Shown one piece after another: positions 14,462-20,513 of a stretch of DNA of 23,638 nucleotides. Source of the stretch: Agromyces sp. (GTDB lineage: Bacteria; Actinomycetota; Actinomycetes; Actinomycetales; Microbacteriaceae); NCBI GenBank assembly GCA_031178025.1, contig JAPSJU010000008.1:1-23638 (forward strand), given 5' to 3'. The position numbers were made by a program, and so were the translations under genes. Every line of letters starts with the position of its first letter. Position 1 is the stretch's first letter. The notes under the pieces are model-generated. The model ran no database searches, was not told where the DNA came from, and saw nothing but the letters and a program-made list of their open reading frames with translations.

Positions 14462-15658
14462 TCACGCGCGGGCCGGCGGCGCGCCCACCACGTCGCGCGC
14501 GCCGGCGAACGCCGCCACGCAGCGACGGATCTCGTCCTCGGAGTGCGCCGCCGACAGCTGCACGCGGATGCGGGCGGCGCCTCTCGGCACGACCGGATAT
14601 GAGAACGCCGTCACGTAGACGCCGCGATCCTGCAGCGCCACCGCCATGCGCGCGGTGTACGCGGCGTCGCCGAACATCACCGGCACGATCGGGTGCTCGC
14701 CCGGGAGCAGTTCGAAGCCGGCGTCCGCCATGAGCGAGCGGAACAGGGCGGCGTTCGAGCGCAGCGTCGCCCGCAGCTCGCCCGAGCCCTCCACGAGCTC
14801 GAGCGCCCGCAGCGTGCCCGCGACGATCGCCGGGGCGAGGGTGTTCGAGAACAGGTACGGCCGCGCCCGCTGGCGCAGGAGCGCCACGATCTCGGCGTGC
14901 GCCGCGACATAGCCGCCGGACGCCCCGCCGAGCGCCTTGCCGAAGGTGCCCGTCGTGATGTCGACGCGACCCTCGACGCCGCAGTACTCGGGCGTGCCAC
15001 GGCCGTGCTCGCCGACGAACCCGACGGCGTGCGAGTCGTCGACGAACACGAGCGCGTCGTACCTGTCGGCGAGATCGCAGATCGCCTGGAGCGGCGCGAG
15101 GTACCCGTCCATCGAGAAGACGCCATCGGTGACGATGACGCGGCGACGGGCTGCGGCTGTCGCGACGAGCTGCGCTTCGAGGTCCGCCATGTCGCGGTTG
15201 CGATACCGGTGGCGGGCCGCCTTCGAGAGCCGGATGCCGTCGATGATCGAGGCGTGGTTCAGCTCGTCGGAGATGATCGCGTCGTCGGGGCCGAAGAGCA
15301 CCTCGAACACGCCGCCGTTCGCGTCGAAGCACGACGAGAAGAGGATCGTGTCGTCGTAGCCGAGGAACGACGACACCCGCCGTTCCAGTTCGAGGTGAAG
15401 CTCCTGGGTGCCGCAGATGAATCGCACGCTCGCGAGCCCGTAGCCCCATTCGTCGAGCCCGTGATGCGCCGCCTCGACGATGCGGGGGTCGTTCGCGAGT
15501 CCGAGGTAGTTGTTGGCGCAGAAGTTGAGCACCTCGCGGCCGGCGACCTCGATCTCGGAGGCCTGCGGACCCCGGATGCCGCGCTCGCGCTTCGTGAGCC
15601 CCGCCGCGTCGATCTCGTCGAGCTCGCCGCGAAGCTGTTCGCGAACCGTTCCGTACAT
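14462..15658 (-). CDS. kbl: glycine C-acetyltransferase (2-amino-3-ketobutyrate CoA ligase)
   Basis: 398 residues, the same length as E. coli Kbl. It is an alpha-oxoamine synthase of PLP fold type I: NFCANNYLGLANDPR at 45-59, SVRFICGTQELHLELE at 77-91, VDDSHAVGF with Asp207 and His210, and the PLP lysine Lys241 in TGTFGKALGG. The reaction cleaves 2-amino-3-oxobutyrate with CoA to glycine and acetyl-CoA, the second step of threonine breakdown through Tdh. ATG 15658 starts 2 nt after the tdh stop, with GGAGG (15666-15670) inside the last tdh codons, so the two are translated as an operon. This coupling matters because the intermediate decarboxylates spontaneously to aminoacetone if not used. 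Confidence 0.97.
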   Translation of the reverse strand: MYGTVREQLRGELDEIDAAGLTKRERGIRGPQASEIEVAGREVLNFCANNYLGLANDPRIVEAAHHGLDEWGYGLASVRFICGTQELHLELERRVSSFLGYDDTILFSSCFDANGGVFEVLFGPDDAIISDELNHASIIDGIRLSKAARHRYRNRDMADLEAQLVATAAARRRVIVTDGVFSMDGYLAPLQAICDLADRYDALVFVDDSHAVGFVGEHGRGTPEYCGVEGRVDITTGTFGKALGGASGGYVAAHAEIVALLRQRARPYLFSNTLAPAIVAGTLRALELVEGSGELRATLRSNAALFRSLMADAGFELLPGEHPIVPVMFGDAAYTARMAVALQDRGVYVTAFSYPVVPRGAARIRVQLSAAHSEDEIRRCVAAFAGARDVVGAPPARA

Positions 15659-15660
15659 GC

Positions 15661-16704
15661 CTAGACCTCCGTCCAATCGAGGATGACCTTGCCCGCCCCG
15701 CCCGAGGCGGCCGCGTCGAAGGCCGCGCGCCACTCGTGCGCCGGGTACCGATCGCTGATGATCGAGGCGACGCGCGATCGCAGGGTCTCGCTCGTCTGCA
15801 GCATCGCGCTCATCGAGTTCCACGTCTCGAACATCTCGCGCCCGTAGATGCCCTTCATCTGCAGCATGTGGGTGACGACCTTGCCCCAGTCGATCGCGTA
15901 GGGCTCGGAGGCGAGGCCGAGCAACGCGATCCGTCCGCCGTGGTTCATGTTCTCGATCATCTGCGGCAGTGCGGATGCCGCCCCGCTCATCTCGAAGCCG
16001 ACGTCGAACCCCTCGCGCATGCCGAGCCTCGGCTGCACGTCGGCGATGCGCTCGCGGGAGACGTCGACCGCGGCGTCCGCGCCCATCCGCATCGCGAGCT
16101 CGAGGCGTGCGGCGGAGACATCCGAGGCGACGATGAAGCGGGCGCCGACGTGGCGTGCGACGGCGATCGACATGAGCCCGATCGGGCCGCAGCCGGTGAC
16201 GAGGACGTCCTCGCCGACGACCGAGAACGCGAGGGCCGTGTGCACCGCGTTCCCGAAGGGGTCGAAGATCGCGCCCACCTCGGGGTGGATGGCCGTGTGA
16301 TGCACCCACACGTTCTCGCCGGGGAGGACGATGTACTCGGCGAACGCCCCGTCGCGGTGCAGGCCGACCCCCTTGGTGCGGATGCACATCTGCCGGCGTC
16401 CGGCCCGGCAGTTGCGGCACATGCCGCAGACGATGTGCCCCTCCCCCGAGACCGGGTCGCCCACGGCGACGTCGTGCACGAGATCCCCCACCTCGACGAC
16501 CTCGCCGTAGAACTCGTGCCCGGGGATGAGCGGCGCCCTGATCTCGGTCGCCGCCCAGTCGTCCCACCGCTCGATGTGCAGGTCGGTGCCGCAGATCCCG
16601 GTGCGCAGCACCCGGATCTTGACGTCGGCGGGGCCCGGTTGCGGCTCGGGTCGGTCGACGTAGTCGAGACCGGCGCCGGCGGCGGACTTGAAGAGGGCCT
16701 TCAT
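15661..16704 (-). CDS. tdh: L-threonine 3-dehydrogenase
   Basis: 347 residues, a zinc-dependent medium-chain dehydrogenase. The catalytic zinc/proton relay residues sit where E. coli Tdh has them: Cys38, Thr40, His43, His63 and Glu64 (GICGTDLHIERW; IPGHEFYGE). The structural zinc lobe has Cys93, Cys96, Cys99 and Cys107. The NAD-binding loop is GCGPIG at 171-176. It oxidises L-threonine to 2-amino-3-oxobutyrate with NAD+, and the adjacent kbl consumes the product. ATG 16704 has GAGG at 16710-16713, 5 nt upstream. It is divergent from the MFS transporter across 249 bp that hold both promoters and one LacI-type operator. Confidence 0.97.
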   Translation of the reverse strand: MKALFKSAAGAGLDYVDRPEPQPGPADVKIRVLRTGICGTDLHIERWDDWAATEIRAPLIPGHEFYGEVVEVGDLVHDVAVGDPVSGEGHIVCGMCRNCRAGRRQMCIRTKGVGLHRDGAFAEYIVLPGENVWVHHTAIHPEVGAIFDPFGNAVHTALAFSVVGEDVLVTGCGPIGLMSIAVARHVGARFIVASDVSAARLELAMRMGADAAVDVSRERIADVQPRLGMREGFDVGFEMSGAASALPQMIENMNHGGRIALLGLASEPYAIDWGKVVTHMLQMKGIYGREMFETWNSMSAMLQTSETLRSRVASIISDRYPAHEWRAAFDAAASGGAGKVILDWTEV

Positions 16705-16760
16705 CGAAACCTCGTTGTCTCTGGAACTCGGGCCGGGGGTGTGCGGCCCAGGGTCGGGAT

Positions 16761-16805
16761 CCGGGATCGTGTCCCGGAGCGCCGAGCGCCAGTGAGTTCA
16801 TGCTA
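16761..16805 (-). promoter_or_regulatory. putative tdh promoter (-10 TAGCAT) and leader hairpin
   Basis: TAGCAT on the minus strand (16800-16805) would start transcription near 16793 and give a leader of about 90 nt before tdh. Within that leader CCGGGA and TCCCGG (16761-16777) form a perfect 6-bp stem with a 5-nt loop. No known riboswitch is recognised. Confidence 0.35.
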
Positions 16806-16884
16806 GCCACGGATGCCGGGGCGCGGCGGACATCCTCGGCACGCGCTCCTGCGCCCTCGGTTGCGGTCGGCACGGCGTGCTCGA

Positions 16885-16890
16885 TAGGGT
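16885..16890 (+). promoter_or_regulatory. -10 box TAGGGT of MFS transporter gene
   Basis: TAGGGT with a poor -35 candidate (TTGCGG, 16861-16866, 18-bp spacing). The predicted start is near 16897, 7 bp before the operator, leaving a leader of about 57 nt. Confidence 0.5.
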
Positions 16891-16903
16891 GCAACGACAG
16901 AAT

Positions 16904-16915
16904 CGAATCGATTCG
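16904..16915. promoter_or_regulatory. LacI-type operator palindrome CGAATCGATTCG (site 2)
   Basis: Identical to the palindrome at 14421-14432. It begins 13 bp after the MFS -10 box, about +8 to +19 of the predicted transcript, a typical repressor position. It is also about 100 bp upstream of the proposed tdh start site, so an effect on tdh-kbl is possible but less direct. Confidence 0.7.
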
Positions 16916-16953
16916 ACCCGCGCCGCCGCGCCACTCCCGACGAAGCAGAGACG

Positions 16954-18201
16954 ATGACCGGAACTCCTCGCGATGACACGCAGACCACCACGCCGACCAC
17001 GGGACTGCTGGCCTGGCGCAACGCGATCTTCGCGATCTTCTTCCTCTCCGGACTGAGCCTCGCGAGCTGGGTGGCCCGCATCCCCGAGATGCGCGACTTC
17101 ACCGAGCTCAGCACGCAGGGCGTCGGCCTCGTGATCCTGAGCGGATCGGTCGGCTCGGTGCTCGGCCTCATCGCCGCTCCCGGGGTCATGGCCCGGTTCG
17201 GCGCACGCCTCGGCATGTCGACGGTGCTCGTCATCGTCTCGGTCGGCCTCGCCCTCGTCGGCGTGGGCGGTTCGATCGCGCCCTCGGTGCCGCTCGTGGT
17301 GATCGGGCTGGCGCTCTTCGGCTTCGGCAACGGCGCCGTCGACGTCATGATGAACGTCGAGGGCGCGGAGGCCGAGCGCGAGATCGGCAAGACCCTCATG
17401 CCGCTCATGCACGCCTTCTTCAGCTTCGGCACCGTGATCGGGGCCGGGCTCGCCGCCGCGGCGGCCGCGCTCGGCATCACGGTCGCAGCGCACCTGGGGG
17501 TCATCGCGGCGCTCATCGCGGTCGCCGCGATCATCGCCGTGCGCTTCGTGCCAGTTCGCGAGGAACTCGGCGACGACCGGTCCGATGCGCCGCGCGCCCC
17601 GTGGCGGCAGCGCCTGCGCGAGGGTCTCTCGGTGTGGGCCGACGCGCGCCTCATGCTCATCGGCGTCGTGATGCTCGGCATGTCGTTCGCCGAGGGCGGC
17701 GCCAACGACTGGCTGGCCCTCGCCGTCGTCGACGGCCACGGATACGACCCGGCCGTCGGCGCCGCCGTGTTCACGGTCTTCACCGTGGCCATCACCGGGG
17801 GCCGGGTGCTGGGCGGGCCCGTGATCGACCGCTTCGGTCGCGTTCCGGTGCTTCGGGTCCTGGCCGCCCTGGGCGTCGCGGGCCTGTCCCTCTTCATCTT
17901 CGCGAGCGAGCCGTGGATGCTGATCGTCGGCACGGTGCTCTGGGGCATCGGCTGCGCGCTCGGGTTCCCGGTCGGCATGTCCGCGGCGGCGGACGTTCCC
18001 GACCGGCGTCTCGCGGCCTCACGAGTGAGCGCCGTGGCGATCATCGGCTACTGCGCCTTCCTCGCCGGCCCGCCGCTCCTCGGGCTCATCGGCGAGCACC
18101 ACGGACTGCTGAATGCGCTGCTCGTGCTCCTCGGCCTGATGGCCATGGCAGGGCTGGCAGCACCGGCGGCGCGGGAGCGATCGCGACCGCCGCGCGACTG
18201 A
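16954..18201 (+). CDS. MFS transporter (YbjJ-like)
   Basis: 415 residues with about 12 hydrophobic segments in two halves joined by a charged loop (VPVREELGDDRSDAPRAPWRQR, around 197-218). The first segment and loop (FFLSGLSLASWVARIPEMRDF, then LSTQGVGLVILSG) match the YbjJ-type MFS pattern, and FGFGNGAVDVMMNVEG near 126-141 is also characteristic. The substrate is unknown; control by a LacI-family repressor suggests a sugar or related compound, but that is an inference from context. ATG 16954 has only a weak Shine-Dalgarno (AGAG, 16947-16950). Confidence 0.9.
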   Translation: MTGTPRDDTQTTTPTTGLLAWRNAIFAIFFLSGLSLASWVARIPEMRDFTELSTQGVGLVILSGSVGSVLGLIAAPGVMARFGARLGMSTVLVIVSVGLALVGVGGSIAPSVPLVVIGLALFGFGNGAVDVMMNVEGAEAEREIGKTLMPLMHAFFSFGTVIGAGLAAAAAALGITVAAHLGVIAALIAVAAIIAVRFVPVREELGDDRSDAPRAPWRQRLREGLSVWADARLMLIGVVMLGMSFAEGGANDWLALAVVDGHGYDPAVGAAVFTVFTVAITGGRVLGGPVIDRFGRVPVLRVLAALGVAGLSLFIFASEPWMLIVGTVLWGIGCALGFPVGMSAAADVPDRRLAASRVSAVAIIGYCAFLAGPPLLGLIGEHHGLLNALLVLLGLMAMAGLAAPAARERSRPPRD

Positions 18202-18250
18202 CGACGCGGACGGGCTCGCGCAAGGGCTTCCGGCGGCGGCATCCGCTCGG

Positions 18251-18256
18251 GACAAT
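18251..18256 (+). promoter_or_regulatory. -10 box GACAAT of unknown gene
   Basis: GACAAT, a one-base departure from TANNNT, ends 6 nt before ATG 18263. The spacing fits a leaderless transcript. Confidence 0.4.
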
Positions 18257-18262
18257 GCCGAC

Positions 18263-18733
18263 ATGAGCGATGCCCAGGACCCAGCAGAAGACCGCCCCCT
18301 CCCCGAGCACACGCGGCCCGACGGCGTGAGCGATGCCACGATCGAGGCGCTCGGCAAGTACTCGGAGGCACTCGAGGTGCTCGAGGACGCCAGGGGCTCC
18401 CTGTACCGGTTCCATCGCCTCACCGGCACCGCCGACCTCGCGATCGGCGAGGCGGTCGAACTGTTCCGCACAGCGGGCCATGACGCCATCGCCGACGAGA
18501 TCGAGGCCGAGATCGTGGGACGGAACGTGCTCGAGGGGCGGTGGACCTTCCAGGTGCTCGAGGAGTACGACGACGGCTACTTCGCTGCCGTGAAGGCATC
18601 CGAACGGGACGCGCGCGAGCGACTCGTCGGCGGCCGGCGCCACCTGTACGAGGCCGAGATGAAGGAACGCGAGCGGTCGCACGGGCGTCGCCACCACGAG
18701 GCCCGGCCGCACGACGGGTCCTCGCAGGGCTGA
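18263..18733 (+). CDS. conserved-looking hypothetical protein, 156 residues
   Basis: I do not recognise a family. The protein is soluble and highly charged: an acidic, proline-containing N-terminus (1-22), a predicted helical core (about 23-130: ALGKYSEALEVLEDARGSLYRFHRL, AIGEAVELFRTAGHDAIADEIEAEI, GRWTFQVLEEYDDGYF) and a basic His/Arg-rich tail (RSHGRRHHEARPH). There are no membrane segments and no metal motif beyond the His-rich tail. Codon use fits its neighbours and the frame is supported by the leaderless promoter. It ends 35 bp before nucS, which has its own -10 box, so a shared role with NucS is not implied by operon structure. Confidence 0.8.
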   Translation: MSDAQDPAEDRPLPEHTRPDGVSDATIEALGKYSEALEVLEDARGSLYRFHRLTGTADLAIGEAVELFRTAGHDAIADEIEAEIVGRNVLEGRWTFQVLEEYDDGYFAAVKASERDARERLVGGRRHLYEAEMKERERSHGRRHHEARPHDGSSQG

Positions 18734-18756
18734 GCGGCCCGGCCGCCCGCTCGCCG

Positions 18757-18762
18757 TACACT
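18757..18762 (+). promoter_or_regulatory. -10 box TACACT of nucS
   Basis: TACACT ends 6 nt before GTG 18769; there is no Shine-Dalgarno sequence. This fixes the start inside a much longer open frame. Confidence 0.55.
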
Positions 18763-18768
18763 CGACAG

Positions 18769-19464
18769 GTGCGTCTCGTCATCGCCCGGTGCTCCGTCGA
18801 CTACGCGGGGCGGCTCTCGGCCCACCTCCCGCTCGCGAACCGGCTGCTCATGGTCAAGGGCGACGGCTCGCTGCTCGTGCACTCCGACGGCGGAAGCTAC
18901 AAGCCGCTGAACTGGATGAGCCCGCCGTGCACGCTCGAAGCCGAGCAGCCCGACGACGAGCAGCGCGCCGCCGGCGTCGTCGAGGTCTGGAAGGTGACCC
19001 ACAGGAAGACCGCCGATCAGCTCATCGTGTCGATCCACGAGGTGCTGCACGACTCGTCGCACGAACTGGGCCTCGACCCCGGCCTGCAGAAGGACGGCGT
19101 CGAGGCGCATCTGCAGCAGCTGCTGGCCGAGCAGATCGAGCTCCTCGGCGAGGGCCATCGGCTCGTGCGTCGCGAGTACATGACGGCCATCGGCCCGGTC
19201 GACATCCTGGCGACCGATGCCTCCGGCGCGTCGGTCGCGGTCGAGCTCAAGCGGCGCGGCGACATCGACGGCGTGGAGCAGCTCACGCGATACCTCGAGC
19301 TCATGAACCGGGACCCGCGGCTCGCGCCGGTGACCGGCGTGTTCGCCGCCCAGGAGATCAAGCCGCAGGCGCGCACCCTCGCCGAGGATCGGGGCATCCG
19401 GTGCGTGGTCCTCGACTACGACGCGATGCGCGGCATCGAGGGCGGGCACGCCAGGCTCTTCTGA
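18769..19464 (+). CDS. nucS: endonuclease NucS (EndoMS), non-canonical mismatch repair
   Basis: 231 residues. The N-terminal DNA-binding/dimerisation half begins MRLVIARCSVDYAGRLSAHLP and contains KGDGSLLVHSDGGSYKPLNWM. The C-terminal nuclease half carries the PD-(D/E)xK-like site GPVDIL (Asp145) and VAVELKRR (Glu159, Lys161). The last residues, ARLF, resemble the C-terminal beta-clamp-binding motif known in actinobacterial NucS. Family knowledge: NucS cuts both strands at G-T, G-G and T-T mismatches and replaces MutS/MutL in most actinobacteria. The GTG start is set by the -10 box at 18757-18762; the frame stays open upstream but that stretch overlaps the previous gene. No partner gene is adjacent. 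Confidence 0.96.
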   Translation: MRLVIARCSVDYAGRLSAHLPLANRLLMVKGDGSLLVHSDGGSYKPLNWMSPPCTLEAEQPDDEQRAAGVVEVWKVTHRKTADQLIVSIHEVLHDSSHELGLDPGLQKDGVEAHLQQLLAEQIELLGEGHRLVRREYMTAIGPVDILATDASGASVAVELKRRGDIDGVEQLTRYLELMNRDPRLAPVTGVFAAQEIKPQARTLAEDRGIRCVVLDYDAMRGIEGGHARLF

Positions 19465-19534
19465 TCGGCAGCCCGCGTCGCCATGCAAGGGCTTGTCAGC
19501 CTGGCGCTTCCCATGAGAGCGTTCTCCTCCCTGA

Positions 19535-19563
19535 GAGACACTCGGAATCGCTACCCATAGGAT
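19535..19563 (+). promoter_or_regulatory. promoter of HAD phosphatase gene
   Basis: GAGACA (19535-19540) and TAGGAT (19558-19563) are 17 bp apart, and TAGGAT ends 6 nt before GTG 19570. This is the best -35/-10 pair in the window and again predicts a leaderless mRNA. Confidence 0.55.
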
Positions 19564-19569
19564 GTCACG

Positions 19570-20256
19570 GTGACTTCGACAATGCCCATTCGGACCCAGG
19601 CGCCGACGCAGACCTGGTCGGCGGTGCTCTTCGACCTCGACGGCACGATCGTCGACTCCGCTGCCGACATCACGGCGTCGCTCGCGCACACCTTCGAGCA
19701 GATGGGACTCGAGGTCCCGTCGGAGGAGGTGCTGCTCTCGTACGTGGGGCCGCCCCTCCTCGACAGCCTGCGCCTGACGGCCGGCTTCGACGACGCCGAG
19801 GCCTGGGCGGCGCTCGCGATCTACCGCGACCACTACGCCGATCGCGTGCTGCGCTCCCCCGTCTTCCCCGGCGTCGCCGGCGTCCTCGAGCGGCTGCACT
19901 CGGCCGGCATCCCCATCGCCCTCGCGACCTCCAAGCCCGAGTCGATGGCTCGGCGCGTGCTCGACCACGCCGACCTCAGCCGCTACTTCACGGTCATCGC
20001 CGGTGCCAGCGACGACGAGGAGCTCAGCACGAAGGCCGACGTGGTGGCGGAGGCGCTCCGTCGCCTGCAGGCCGAGGGCATCGACACCGACAACGCCGTC
20101 ATGGTCGGCGACCGGGGCTACGACACGCTCGGCGCCGCGGCGAACGGCGTGCCGACGATCCTCGTCGAATGGGGCTACGGCTCGCCCGCCGAGGCCGCCG
20201 ACGCCATGGCGGTCGTGCACTCCGCCGATCAACTGCGCAGCATCCTCATCGGCTGA
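19570..20256 (+). CDS. HAD-superfamily phosphatase (phosphoglycolate phosphatase-like)
   Basis: 228 residues. HAD motifs in order: FDLDGTIVDS with nucleophile Asp22 and acid Asp24, ALATSKP with Thr120, Lys155 in STKADVV, and VGDRGYDTLGAAANG with Asp181 and Asp185. A helical C1 cap lies between residues about 33 and 95. The GDRGYDTLGAAANGVPTILVEWGYG block is typical of the Gph branch, so phosphoglycolate or another small phosphate ester is a likely substrate, though HAD substrate calls from sequence are often wrong. Cytoplasmic. GTG 19570 is chosen from the promoter spacing; a later ATG (codon 5) is possible but would leave the promoter off by 12 nt. Confidence 0.9.
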   Translation: MTSTMPIRTQAPTQTWSAVLFDLDGTIVDSAADITASLAHTFEQMGLEVPSEEVLLSYVGPPLLDSLRLTAGFDDAEAWAALAIYRDHYADRVLRSPVFPGVAGVLERLHSAGIPIALATSKPESMARRVLDHADLSRYFTVIAGASDDEELSTKADVVAEALRRLQAEGIDTDNAVMVGDRGYDTLGAAANGVPTILVEWGYGSPAEAADAMAVVHSADQLRSILIG

Positions 20257-20513
20257 CGCCCGTCGAATCGGCACCTTCAGAATCTTGCGCTGAGGTTCCC
20301 TCACGACACGATTCGCGCGTGAACTGAGCATCCGGCGCTCACGAACAGCGCATTCGTCCGCGTGGGCGCAACGCATCCGCGTACTTCTTCCGGAATCCAC
20401 CGACGCTCTTCCATAGGCGATCCACAGCACGGCAGGATGCCCCTTACGCCCGTCTACCTGCGGGCGCCGTTCGTGCCCCGGAGAGACCCTGCGAGGCACT
20501 CGAAGGGAGAAGC
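20257..20513. other. 257-bp intergenic region upstream of the secreted protease
   Basis: It is the longest gap in the window and is visibly less GC-rich than the genes. ACCTTCAG (20273-20280) and CTGAGGT (20290-20296) can pair with one bulge but no T tract follows, so this is a weak terminator candidate for the phosphatase gene. I see no convincing -10/-35 pair; TAGGCG near 20414 is the nearest. AAGGGAG (20503-20509) is the ribosome binding site of the next gene. Confidence 0.4.

Noticed and set aside
14462..16894. A single 810-codon minus-strand frame covering kbl, tdh and upstream DNA
   Set aside because: Only the part from 15658 onward is Kbl. The rest is an out-of-frame shadow of tdh, which has intact zinc and NAD motifs in its own frame.
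20273..20296. Imperfect inverted repeat ACCTTCAG/CTGAGGT after the HAD gene as a terminator
   Set aside because: Short stem with a bulge and no T tract; kept only as a weak note in the intergenic entry.
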